Assembly: GCA_022791915.1 (NCBI GenBank)
Contig: JAAWAB010000007.1
Coordinates: forward strand, 1-64,000
Origin: Clostridia bacterium
GTDB lineage: Bacteria > Bacillota > Clostridia > Christensenellales > Pumilibacteraceae
Direction: 5' to 3'
DNA: 64,000 bases
The position numbers and the translations under genes were made by a program. Each line of letters begins with the position of its first letter. Position 1 is the stretch's first letter. This document shows positions 50,733 through 59,865 of this stretch, piece by piece. The notes under the pieces are model-generated. The model saw only the letters and a program-made list of their open reading frames with translations, searched no databases and was not told the origin of the DNA.

Positions 50733-51617
50733 ATGGCAAAGACGGAACAGAACAAGTTGAATAAGAATCTCGCGCAAATGCTCAAAGGCGGCGTGATTAT
50801 GGACGTAACCACGCCCGCGGAAGCGGAAATAGCGCAGGAAGCGGGCGCGGTGGCGGTTATGGCGCTCGAACGCGTGCCCGCGGATATCCGCCGCGACGGC
50901 GGCGTTGCCCGTATGAGCGACCCTGCCATGATTAAAGGCATACAAAAAGCGGTAACCATTCCCGTAATGGCAAAAGCGCGCATAGGGCACATCACCGAGG
51001 CGCGCGTACTCGAAGCGTTGGAAATCGATTATATAGACGAATCGGAAGTGCTTACACCCGCCGACGACGCATACCACATCAACAAATGGGATTTCAAGGT
51101 GCCGTTTGTGTGCGGCGCGCGTAATCTGGGCGAAGCACTGCGCAGAATCGGCGAAGGCGCCTCTATGCTTCGCACGAAAGGCGAGGCGGGCACGGGTAAT
51201 GTGGTGGAAGCGGTACGGCACATGCGGCAGATGATGAGCGAAATCCGTCTGCTTTGCAACAAACCCGCCGAAGAACTGATGAGCTACGCCAAAGAAATCG
51301 GCGCACCGTACGACCTTGTGAAATACGTTGCAAAGAACAAGAAATTGCCCGTAGTGAATTTTGCGGCGGGCGGTGTGGCAACACCTGCGGACGCGGCGCT
51401 TATGATGACGTTGGGTGCGGAAGGCGTATTTGTGGGGTCGGGCATTTTCAAGTCGAGCGACCCGAAAAAGACGGCGCGTGCCATCGTGCTTGCTACGGCG
51501 CACTACAACGACCCCAAACTGATAGCCGAAGTGAGCGAGAATCTGGGCGCTCCCATGCGCGGCATAGAGCTTTCCACGCTCGGCGAGGACGAACGCCTGG
51601 CTAAACGCGGCTGGTAA
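50733..51617 (+). CDS. pdxS: Pyridoxal 5'-phosphate synthase subunit PdxS
   Basis: 294 residues. Synthase of the DXP-independent vitamin B6 route (ribose-5-P, glyceraldehyde-3-P and ammonia to PLP). [52 protein letters not shown] and [11 protein letters not shown] with the active Lys are present. 3 nt before pdxT; the two form a 12:12 complex. Confidence 0.99.
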   Translation: MAKTEQNKLNKNLAQMLKGGVIMDVTTPAEAEIAQEAGAVAVMALERVPADIRRDGGVARMSDPAMIKGIQKAVTIPVMAKARIGHITEARVLEALEIDYIDESEVLTPADDAYHINKWDFKVPFVCGARNLGEALRRIGEGASMLRTKGEAGTGNVVEAVRHMRQMMSEIRLLCNKPAEELMSYAKEIGAPYDLVKYVAKNKKLPVVNFAAGGVATPADAALMMTLGAEGVFVGSGIFKSSDPKKTARAIVLATAHYNDPKLIAEVSENLGAPMRGIELSTLGEDERLAKRGW

Positions 51618-51620
51618 ACA

Positions 51621-52208
51621 ATGAGCAAAGAAATCACGGTGGGCATACTGTCGTTGCAAGGCTCGGTTATAGAACACGAGCGGTCGCTCAAACGTGCGGG
51701 TATCCGCTCGGTTTTGGTGAACGACGTGCAAACGCTTTACTCGGCAGACGGCTTGATATTGCCCGGCGGAGAAAGTACCACGCTGGGCAAGTTGTTGCGG
51801 CTGTTCGGCATTTTGGAACCGCTCAAAGATCGGATTGAACAGGGTATGCCCGTATTCGGCACGTGCGCGGGGCTGATTCTGCTTGCCAAAGAAATCGAAG
51901 GTGAATCGCCCCACCTTGCCACCATGGATATTTGCGTGCGGCGCAATGCCTACGGGCGTCAGTTGGATAGTTTTGAAACCAAAGCGGTGATTCCCGAATT
52001 TTCGGACAAGCCGCTCGACCTTGTGTTTATTCGTGCACCCTGGATAGAAAAAACATACGGCAACGCGCGCGTGCTCGCCGAACTGAACGGGCACGTTGTG
52101 GCGGCACGGCAGGAGAACATGCTGGTCACAAGTTTTCATCCCGAATTGACCGACGATACGACGGTGCACAAATATTTTGCCGATATGGTGCGGGCATACG
52201 CGGGTTAA
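51621..52208 (+). CDS. pdxT: Pyridoxal 5'-phosphate synthase glutaminase PdxT
   Basis: 195 residues, class I glutaminase feeding ammonia to PdxS. Cys nucleophile in FGTCAGLIL, oxyanion GGESTT, His/Glu in SFHPELTDD. Short spacing to pdxS (3 nt). Confidence 0.99.
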   Translation: MSKEITVGILSLQGSVIEHERSLKRAGIRSVLVNDVQTLYSADGLILPGGESTTLGKLLRLFGILEPLKDRIEQGMPVFGTCAGLILLAKEIEGESPHLATMDICVRRNAYGRQLDSFETKAVIPEFSDKPLDLVFIRAPWIEKTYGNARVLAELNGHVVAARQENMLVTSFHPELTDDTTVHKYFADMVRAYAG

Positions 52209-52277
52209 TGCGGGGCGGATTGCGGAAAGATAAGAAAGGCGAATGTTCGCCCGATTGACGAAAGGACGGAAAAAGAA

Positions 52278-54158
52278 ATGAATCACGGATTTTTGCGCGT
52301 GGCGGTGGCGAATCCCGAAATACGGGTAGTCGACCCCGAATACAATGCGAAGCAGATTGTAAAGGCGGCGAAAGAAGCCCAAAAACGGGGCGCGGAACTT
52401 TTGGCGTTTCCCGAACTTTGCATAACGGGATACACCTGCGGCGATTTGTTCTTTCAGAAAACGCTTTTGCGGGGCGCCGAGCAGGCGCTTGCGCACATTG
52501 CAAAGCAAACCGAACAGACGACCATGTTGTTGTTTGTGGGGTTGCCCGTGTGCCATCAAGACAAACTCTACAATGTGTGCGCCGTATTGCAAAGCGGAAA
52601 GATTCTCGGATTGGTGCCCAAAACCTATTATCCCGAATACGGAGAGTTTAACGAACTCCGTTATTTTGCACGTGCCGAAAAAACGCATGTTGTCCCGCTT
52701 GCGGGCGATATGTGTTGCATGCAACAGACGTTGTTCGTTGCGGACAATAACGTAACGGTCGGCGTGGAAATCTGCGAGGATTTATGGGCGCCCAGTCCGC
52801 CGTCATCCGACTGCGCGGCGCTTGTCACCGTGAATCTTTCGGCGAGCAGCGAAACGGCAGGCAAGGCGGAAAGAAGGCGAATGCTGGTACAGAGCCAGTC
52901 GTTGCGTACGTGTTCGGCATATGTGTATGCCGACGCGGGACGGGGCGAAAGCACCACCGACCTTGTCTTTTCGGGGCACGGCATAATTGCCGAAAAAGGA
53001 AAAATTCTTGCCGAAAACAAGCCGTTTGCGGACAATCTGTTAACGATTGCCGACATAGATACCGATTTTTTAAGGCACGAGCGTATTAAAAATAACACGG
53101 TAAACCCGTTAGACGAACAAAGAAATGCGACGGCATTCGTGTTGCCCGAGTGGAGCGGAAAGCCGATACGAAGCGTTTCGCGTCTGCCGTTTGTGCCCGA
53201 CGGGAACGACAAAGAGGAACGCGCGGAACGTATTTTGAATATACAGTCGGAGGGGCTGCGCAAACGGCTCATGCATACGGGCGCGAAAAAACTCGTGTTG
53301 GGCGTTTCGGGCGGGCTCGATTCGGCGCTTGCCTTGTTGGTATGTCTGCGCGCGCTGGATGCCGGCAAAAGACCGCGCAAGGATTTGATTGCGCTCTCTT
53401 TGCCCGGATTCGGAACAAGCGGCCAAACGGCGCAGAACGCGCTCTCGCTTGCCAAAGAGAGCGGAGCCGACTATCGCATAGTGGATATCCGTCCGTCGGT
53501 TACACAGCATTTGCAAGACATCGGACACGACCCGAACGTTTTGGATACGGCATACGAAAACGCGCAGGCGCGTATGCGCACCCTGATTTTAATGGATATT
53601 GCCAACGCCGAAAACGGTTTGGTGGTTGGTACGGGCGATTTGAGCGAAGCGGCGCTGGGTTGGTGCACGTATAACGGCGACCACATGTCTATGTACGGCG
53701 TGAACGCGTCGGTGCCCAAAACGTTGGCAAAATATCTGGTGCGCTGCGAGGCAAACCGATTGGGCGGCAGAACGGAAAAGACGCTTACGGGCATTCTGCA
53801 CACCGAAATCAGCCCCGAATTGTTGCCTGCAAAGGAGGGGAAAATCGCGCAGAAAACGGAAGAAATTCTCGGCTCTTACGAGATAAACGATTTCTTTCTC
53901 TTTTATGCGGTGCGGTGCGGGTGCGAGCCGCAGAAAACGCTTTTGTATGCGGCGGCGGCATTCGGCGGCGAACCGAACGATTACGCCGATGCGCTCGCTC
54001 TGTTTTACAAGCGGTTTTTTGCTGCACAGTTCAAGCGTTCGTGTTCGCCCGACGGCGTGAAAGTCGGATTTTCGCTTTCGCCGCGCGGTGACTGGCGCAT
54101 GCCCAGCGATGCAAACGTAAACCTTTGGCTGGATTCTTTGAACCGTTCCCGCAAGTGA
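52278..54158 (+). CDS. nadE: NAD+ synthetase, glutamine-dependent
   Basis: A 626-residue two-domain enzyme. N-terminal nitrilase-type glutaminase (about 1-270): E in FPELCITGY, K in LVPKTYYPE, C in VEICEDLW. C-terminal amidotransferase-fed synthetase: P-loop GVSGGLDSALAL (about 345). Converts deamido-NAD to NAD. Its start uses AAAGGACGGAAAAAG. It follows pdxT by 70 nt, so cofactor genes are grouped. Confidence 0.98.
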   Translation: MNHGFLRVAVANPEIRVVDPEYNAKQIVKAAKEAQKRGAELLAFPELCITGYTCGDLFFQKTLLRGAEQALAHIAKQTEQTTMLLFVGLPVCHQDKLYNVCAVLQSGKILGLVPKTYYPEYGEFNELRYFARAEKTHVVPLAGDMCCMQQTLFVADNNVTVGVEICEDLWAPSPPSSDCAALVTVNLSASSETAGKAERRRMLVQSQSLRTCSAYVYADAGRGESTTDLVFSGHGIIAEKGKILAENKPFADNLLTIADIDTDFLRHERIKNNTVNPLDEQRNATAFVLPEWSGKPIRSVSRLPFVPDGNDKEERAERILNIQSEGLRKRLMHTGAKKLVLGVSGGLDSALALLVCLRALDAGKRPRKDLIALSLPGFGTSGQTAQNALSLAKESGADYRIVDIRPSVTQHLQDIGHDPNVLDTAYENAQARMRTLILMDIANAENGLVVGTGDLSEAALGWCTYNGDHMSMYGVNASVPKTLAKYLVRCEANRLGGRTEKTLTGILHTEISPELLPAKEGKIAQKTEEILGSYEINDFFLFYAVRCGCEPQKTLLYAAAAFGGEPNDYADALALFYKRFFAAQFKRSCSPDGVKVGFSLSPRGDWRMPSDANVNLWLDSLNRSRK

Positions 54159-54164
54159 GGTTGC

Positions 54165-55001
54165 ATGAAATTTTTCGGCAGAAAAAGCAAAATTACCGAC
54201 CAACCCAAAACGGCGCTGTGTTTGGGCGGCGGCGGGGCGCGCGGGTTTGCGCATATAGGCGCAATCAAGGCGTTTGAAGAAGCGGGTATTTCGTTCGATA
54301 TGGTTGTGGGAACGAGTGCGGGTTCGTTGGTGGGCGCGTTGTACGCCTGCGGCATTAAGAGTGAAACCATGATTCGCTATGCCGACTCCATTCAGTTCAA
54401 AGATTTACACAATGGCATTTTTATTACGCCCAACGACCCTATGAAAATCGGGCGAGTGGTAACCGATATAATCGGCGTAGCGGAAATCGCCAATTTCAAA
54501 ACCAAATTCGCGGCGGTGGCGGTTGATTTAATCGAAGGACGTCAAACGGTGCTGGATAGCGGAAACGCAAGCATTGCGGTTGCGGCGTCGTGCGCGGTGC
54601 CCCTTTTGTACCGTCCCGTTTCGTACGGCGGCAAACATCTTGTAGACGGCGGACTGCTCAACAATATCCCCGCCGACGTGTGCCGCATGTTGGGGGCAAG
54701 CCGTGTGATAACGGTAGACGTAAATCCCACGCGCGGCGGCGGTACGCGCGATTTGGGGCTGTTCGACGTGCTCAAAGCATCTTTTCAGATTATGTCCGCC
54801 AATTCGTCGGTGGCGGGACTGCGGTTGAGCGACGTGATAATTGCGCCCGATACGAGTGCATATTCGTCGGCAAGCAAAACAGGGTATAAAGAGATGATAG
54901 CATTGGGGTATCAAGCGGCGAAAGAGAAGATTGAAAAGGGAGAGTTGCGCAGCGTGCCCGTTGTGGAGTCGCGGCGGGATAAGCGCAAAAAAATTCGTTA
55001 A
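54165..55001 (+). CDS. Patatin-like phospholipase
   Basis: 278 residues. Catalytic Ser in GTSAGS (about residue 50), oxyanion GGGGARG, and Asp in DGGLLNN (about 165), the full patatin set. Likely hydrolyses membrane phospholipids or neutral lipids. RssA/YlbK-like. 6 nt after nadE. Confidence 0.95.
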   Translation: MKFFGRKSKITDQPKTALCLGGGGARGFAHIGAIKAFEEAGISFDMVVGTSAGSLVGALYACGIKSETMIRYADSIQFKDLHNGIFITPNDPMKIGRVVTDIIGVAEIANFKTKFAAVAVDLIEGRQTVLDSGNASIAVAASCAVPLLYRPVSYGGKHLVDGGLLNNIPADVCRMLGASRVITVDVNPTRGGGTRDLGLFDVLKASFQIMSANSSVAGLRLSDVIIAPDTSAYSSASKTGYKEMIALGYQAAKEKIEKGELRSVPVVESRRDKRKKIR

Positions 55002-55031
55002 GGCAATTTGAAAAACGGGAGGCGGAGAAGA

Positions 55032-56387
55032 ATGGCAAACAAGGCGAAAGAATCGAATAAAAAGATTTGGATTGCGCGCGTAGTGTTGGCGGTTGTGCTG
55101 ATTGCCGCCTTGCTTATCAGTTTACTATGGACGGATGCAATCAACCGAAAGCTCGGGCTGGTTAAAACGGTGGAAAGTGCGTATGACGGAAACAGCACCG
55201 ACGAAGTTCTGTCGCCCGGCGAAGTGGGAGAGAATCTCAACGTGCATTTTGTGGACGTGGGGCAAGGGGACGCTTGTATTGTGGAACTGCCCGACAACAA
55301 AAAGCTGTTGATTGACGCGGGCGATACGCACAAAGAAAACAAAGACAAATTGCTTTCTTACATAGAGGAACACATCAACGACGCCGAAGGAAACGATATT
55401 CGTTATTTCGACTATGTGATTTTAACGCACCCCGACAGCGACCACTGCGGCGGCATGGGGGACGTACTGTCCAAATATCCCGCAAAAACGTTTTACCGTC
55501 CCAACGTGTATTCGTCGTATGCAAAGGGGGATTTCTCCGACCCCGCAAAGCCGACCGTGCAGGCGAGCGTTTCCGCCGAACTGGAAAAGTACAACAGTAA
55601 GGACACGTTGGCATATTATAACGCCATTCGGGCGGGGTACAATCCCGACAAAGTCAACGGAATAGAATCCACCGTGGTGATTACCGACGCGACCGACGGG
55701 CAAACGGACGTAATCGAGCCCGAAGGGGTGGAACCAAACGACCCCAACTATTATTCGCTTACGTTTTACGGACCTACGGAAAAGTCGTTTAAGGATTGGA
55801 ACGACTATTCGCCTATTATGATACTCGAATATCATGAAAAACGGTTTATGTTGAGCGGCGACGCCGAAAAAGAGGCGGAAGCCGATTTCGTGTCGTTGGC
55901 GAAAGAAGGAAAAGGAAAGTACGAGATTTTCGACGACGATTTCACGGTAGACGTGTTCAAATTGGGGCACCACGGTAGCGGAACGTCGTCGAGCGAAGAT
56001 TTTATCGAAACCATGACAACGGCGCAGAACAGACAGAACGTGATAGCCGTTATCTCGTGCGGCGAAGGAAACAAATACAAGCACCCGCATACCGAAGTGC
56101 TCGAAAGATTGTCGGCAATGGGATTTGCGGAAAACAACGTTGTGCGTACCGATACGAACGGTACCGTTGCCATGTCGGTGCGCGGAGTGGAAGAAAACGG
56201 CACTGTGCGATATGAATTGTTTATGGGAGCCGAAGCGGTGCGGCGCACGGATTCGGTGCCGCTTACTTGGTCGCGAATCGTTCTCATAGCGGTGGGGGTT
56301 GTGCTGTTGGTACTCATTATTCTGCCTGCCGTGCGTGACGTGCGCAAAAGCATGAAGCGTGCAAGTAAAGGAACACGGCGCAGATGA
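55032..56387 (+). CDS. Membrane-anchored ComEC-like metallo-beta-lactamase
   Basis: 451 residues: one N-terminal transmembrane helix (about 13-33), an MBL domain with VGQGDA (ComEC/Rec2-type) and THPDSDHCGGMGD motif, KLGHHGSGTSSSEDF, and a C-terminal helix (about 415-437). The MBL fold would lie outside the membrane. ComEC uses such a domain to degrade one DNA strand; here it is free-standing. Overlaps the CPBP gene by 4 nt. ATG 55032 with GGAGGCGGAG upstream. Confidence 0.88.
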   Translation: MANKAKESNKKIWIARVVLAVVLIAALLISLLWTDAINRKLGLVKTVESAYDGNSTDEVLSPGEVGENLNVHFVDVGQGDACIVELPDNKKLLIDAGDTHKENKDKLLSYIEEHINDAEGNDIRYFDYVILTHPDSDHCGGMGDVLSKYPAKTFYRPNVYSSYAKGDFSDPAKPTVQASVSAELEKYNSKDTLAYYNAIRAGYNPDKVNGIESTVVITDATDGQTDVIEPEGVEPNDPNYYSLTFYGPTEKSFKDWNDYSPIMILEYHEKRFMLSGDAEKEAEADFVSLAKEGKGKYEIFDDDFTVDVFKLGHHGSGTSSSEDFIETMTTAQNRQNVIAVISCGEGNKYKHPHTEVLERLSAMGFAENNVVRTDTNGTVAMSVRGVEENGTVRYELFMGAEAVRRTDSVPLTWSRIVLIAVGVVLLVLIILPAVRDVRKSMKRASKGTRRR

Positions 56388-57259
56388 GCGCGAATAAGAA
56401 AAAGGCGCGGCTTATAGGGAAAGACCGCTTTGCCTTAAAAGACGCACCCGTGTTCGGCGTGGTGGTGATTATGCTTTTCACGCTCGGTATCGTATTGTTG
56501 CCGGGGGAAAAGTTGGGCGCGCTCCTATTGGGAGAAAAAGGCGTGGACGCGCGCAATCTCGGCAACACGATTTTCCGTGCGGCGGGCACGGCGGTAATGG
56601 TGTTGCTTGCGCTTGATATAGGCTGGGATATTTTCGGCTTTACGGGGCGGGGGCGCGGGTTTTTGCTTGCGTTGCCGTTCGTTGCGGTTGCGGTGAACAA
56701 TCTGCCCATTGTGGGATTGGCGCGCGGCACGGTGCACGTGCATGCGGGTGCGGGAAGCATTGCGTTGTTTGCCGCAAACTGCCTTGCCGTGGGTTTGTTT
56801 GAAGAAACGGTGTTCCGCGGCGTGATTTTTCCGCTCATTCTTCGCCGCATGAAAGACGACCGAATGGGAATTTTTTGGGCGGTGGTTGTATCGAGCGTAT
56901 TATTCGGCGCCGTACATTTGGTGAATTTGCTGTCGGGGTTTAATCCCGCCGTATTTTTGCAGGTGGGGTACAGCACGTTAATCGGCGCGATGTGCGCCAT
57001 GGTGATGTTGCTTACGCGCAACGTGTTTGCCTGCGCGTTCCTGCACGCGGGGTTCAATTTTTGCGGACTGATTGCCGACGAATTGGGGTCGGGACCGGTG
57101 TGGGACGGCGCGAGTATTGCGCTCACGGCGATTGTGGGCGTGCTCGCCGCAGCTTACGGCGTGCTGCTACTCGTTAAATGGATTGCGCCGCTCGGCGTGC
57201 GCAAGCTATACGCAAAGCAACAAACGGAAACCGAAAAAAAGAAAAGCGACGGGCAATAA
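56384..57259 (+). CDS. CPBP-family intramembrane metalloprotease
   Basis: 291 residues, eight or so helices. Motifs EETVFRGVIFP (EExxxR), SSVLFGAVHLVN (FxxxH) and CAFLHAGFNF (HxxxN/D) are the CPBP/Abi set. Rce1-type proteases often process or protect cell-surface peptides, including bacteriocin immunity. The stop lies within the terminator stem. Confidence 0.93.
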   Translation: MSANKKKARLIGKDRFALKDAPVFGVVVIMLFTLGIVLLPGEKLGALLLGEKGVDARNLGNTIFRAAGTAVMVLLALDIGWDIFGFTGRGRGFLLALPFVAVAVNNLPIVGLARGTVHVHAGAGSIALFAANCLAVGLFEETVFRGVIFPLILRRMKDDRMGIFWAVVVSSVLFGAVHLVNLLSGFNPAVFLQVGYSTLIGAMCAMVMLLTRNVFACAFLHAGFNFCGLIADELGSGPVWDGASIALTAIVGVLAAAYGVLLLVKWIAPLGVRKLYAKQQTETEKKKSDGQ

Positions 57260-57280
57260 AAAAACGTCGCTTTGTTTTTT
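57243..57280 (+). terminator. Terminator overlapping the CPBP stop codon
   Basis: AAAAGCGACG / CGTCGCTTT stem with T run after it; the TAA lies in the loop. Confidence 0.88.
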
Positions 57281-57354
57281 GGTATAAACAAAAACGCAAG
57301 GGGACAAAAAAGCAATATGCGGATAATAAAAGAATATAAAAGAAAAAAACAATA

Positions 57355-57383
57355 TTGACACGCAAAAAGTCGTATGATATAAT
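57355..57383 (+). promoter_or_regulatory. Promoter of the GH2 gene
   Basis: TTGACA, 17 nt spacer, TATAAT: full consensus, start near 57390. Confidence 0.92.
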
Positions 57384-57460
57384 GAAATCGAAAGAAACAA
57401 CGGGCGGTTGCGCGGGCGAGCAGTGTGCGCTTTGCGGCAATTCAACCCAAAGGAAACCGT

Positions 57461-59761
57461 ATGAAAAAGATTCCGATTTCGTTTACGCAGGCATTATTGT
57501 ATCCCATAGATACTTGCAAATTTACCGTTGACACGGCGCAGGAACTTTTGGCGTCGGGTATAACGCCCGTTGCGGCAACCGTTCCCGGCAACGCGGAACT
57601 CGATTTGGAACGGGCGGGAATTTTACCCGAACTGTTCTATTCCACGAATATTCTGGCTTTGCGTGATTACGAGCTGTTCGATTACTGGTATCGTCTATTA
57701 TTCGATTGTAACGAAACAATCGGAGAGAACGGGGAATTGCTGTTTGAAGGATTGGATACGCTTGCCGATATCTGGTTGAACGGCGAATACCTGGGGCATG
57801 CGGAAAATATGTTTATTCCCCATGCGTTTTCCGTAAAAGGGGCGTTGCGGCAGAAAAACGAATTGTGGGTGCGCATAAAAAATCCCGTCCGCTATGCGCA
57901 AAACAAAGAATACGACACGGGATTGTGGGGCGCGTTCTATAACGCCGAAAGCGTGCATTTGCGCAAGGCGCCGCACAGCTACGGTTGGGACATCTGTCCG
58001 CGTGCGATGGGCGGCGGCATTTTCGGTGCGGTATTTCTTACAAAGGCGGAGAGCACGGAAATCGAAAACGTGTATTTGCATACGCTTTCGGTAGATTACG
58101 CGGGCGCGCACATACGGTTATCGTATGATTTGAAGTTGGACGCCGAGCGGTATCATAAAACGTATCTGGAAATAGAGGGCGTGTGCGAAAACAAGAAGTT
58201 TTCGGTGCGCGGCAAAGTGGTGTTTAAGCACGACAATATCGGTTTTACCGTGCCGCCCGAAGCGGTTGCGTTATGGAATCCCGTAGGATACGGAACCCCT
58301 AATCTGTATAACGTTACGGCGCGTCTTGTGAGCGAAAACGGCGAAATACTGGCGCAAACGAACTTTTTGTTCGGAATCCGTACCGTGTCGCTCGATTTCG
58401 ACCCCAAAGGGGAAGAAAAGAAATTTTTGTTTCGCGTGAACGGCGTGCCCGTTTTATGCAAGGGCACCAACTGGGTGCCGCTTGACGCGTATCATTCGCG
58501 CGACGCAGAGCGCATGAAGAGAGCGCTCGCATTGCTTGCCGATTCGGGGTGCAATATCGTTCGTTGCTGGGGCGGCAATCTGTACGAGCCCGAAACGTTT
58601 TTCGACTTTTGCGACCGGCACGGCATTTTGGTGTGGCAGGATTTTGCCATGGCATGCAACGTGTATCCTTGCGATGAATCGTTCCGCGCCCGTTTGGAAG
58701 AAGAAGTGAAAGCCGTGGTCTGCCGCATACGTTCGCATGCTTGCTTATTATGTTACTGCGGCGATAACGAAGGCGACCTCGGCATGTATTTCGGCGGAAT
58801 CGACCCCACGGGGTACAAAGTGACGCGCGATTATCTGCCTACGTTGTTGTTCCGTTTCGACCCGTTTCGTCCCTTTTTGCCGTCGTCGCCCTATTTCTGC
58901 GGCAAGGCGTTACGCTTGCGCGACGAACGGGAACTGGCGGAGAATCACCTGTGGGGACCGCGCAATAATTTCAAGAGTGATTTTTACACCCAAAATAAAA
59001 ACATGTTTATCAGCGAAATCGGATACCACGGTTGCCCAAGCCCCGAAAGTATCCGCAAGTTTATTGCGCCCGAATCGCTGTGGCCGTGGGAAAACGACGA
59101 CTGGATGGCGCACCAAACGTCGCCTTGTGGAGAATGGACGCCCGAATGGAACAGAATCAAGCTGATGGCGTATCAGGTGCGCGAGTTGTTCGGGCATATA
59201 CCCGAGAATTTGGAAGAGTTTGCGCTCTGTTCGCAGATTTCGCAGGCGGAAGCGTTGAAATTTTTCGTGGAATCCACGCGGTTGCACAAGTGGGAAAAAA
59301 CGGGCATAATCTGGTGGAATCTGCTCGATTGTTGGCCGCAGTTCAGCGATGCGGTAGTGGATTACTATTTTTGCAAAAAACTCGCGTATTACTATTTGGC
59401 AAACGTGCAGAAAAATCTGTGCTTTATGATAGACGAGCCGTCGGGTTGGGGCGCACGCGCCGTAATCGGAAACGACGGCAACAAGTCGTATGCGGGCACG
59501 TATGAGATTACCGACGGTTTGAGCGGAAAAACGTTGGCAAAGGGAGAATTTACTTCGCCCGCGAACGAAAACGTAACCGTTTGCGAATTGCCGCTCTCGC
59601 GCAATATTCCCGCGTATTTTATTTTGCGACTCAATGCCGATAAAGAAATGTTTGTAAATCATTATGCGCATTTCGGCGGCGCATTGCAAACCGAAACGTA
59701 TAAAAAGTTTTTGCGCAATTATGCAAAGTTCGGTTGCGTGCCCGCGTCGTTTGCCGAATAA
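57461..59761 (+). CDS. GH2 beta-mannosidase-like glycosidase
   Basis: A 766-residue cytoplasmic enzyme (no signal). Sugar-binding beta-sandwich (about 1-190: LDTLADIWLNGEYLGHAENMF), Ig-like domain, then the barrel with acid/base region YCGDNEGDL and nucleophile Glu in MFISEIGYHG. RCWGGNLYEPETFFDFCDRHGILVWQDFAMAC is the GH2 beta-mannosidase/exo-glucosaminidase pattern. ATG 57461 follows AAAGGAAACCGT. Exact substrate unproven. It is convergent with the GH106-like gene. Confidence 0.85.
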   Translation: MKKIPISFTQALLYPIDTCKFTVDTAQELLASGITPVAATVPGNAELDLERAGILPELFYSTNILALRDYELFDYWYRLLFDCNETIGENGELLFEGLDTLADIWLNGEYLGHAENMFIPHAFSVKGALRQKNELWVRIKNPVRYAQNKEYDTGLWGAFYNAESVHLRKAPHSYGWDICPRAMGGGIFGAVFLTKAESTEIENVYLHTLSVDYAGAHIRLSYDLKLDAERYHKTYLEIEGVCENKKFSVRGKVVFKHDNIGFTVPPEAVALWNPVGYGTPNLYNVTARLVSENGEILAQTNFLFGIRTVSLDFDPKGEEKKFLFRVNGVPVLCKGTNWVPLDAYHSRDAERMKRALALLADSGCNIVRCWGGNLYEPETFFDFCDRHGILVWQDFAMACNVYPCDESFRARLEEEVKAVVCRIRSHACLLCYCGDNEGDLGMYFGGIDPTGYKVTRDYLPTLLFRFDPFRPFLPSSPYFCGKALRLRDERELAENHLWGPRNNFKSDFYTQNKNMFISEIGYHGCPSPESIRKFIAPESLWPWENDDWMAHQTSPCGEWTPEWNRIKLMAYQVRELFGHIPENLEEFALCSQISQAEALKFFVESTRLHKWEKTGIIWWNLLDCWPQFSDAVVDYYFCKKLAYYYLANVQKNLCFMIDEPSGWGARAVIGNDGNKSYAGTYEITDGLSGKTLAKGEFTSPANENVTVCELPLSRNIPAYFILRLNADKEMFVNHYAHFGGALQTETYKKFLRNYAKFGCVPASFAE

Positions 59762-59795
59762 GTAAAAAGACGCGGCAAAAAAATGAACGCAAAAA

Positions 59796-59834
59796 CAAAC
59801 AGTCCGTCGTGCTATACATATGACGGACTGTTTT
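59796..59834. terminator. Bidirectional terminator between the two glycosidase genes
   Basis: AAACAGTCCGTC / GACGGACTGTTTT, 14 nt loop. Confidence 0.92.
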
Positions 59835-59865
59835 ACTTTTATAAATTTTCACATTTTATACGCGA

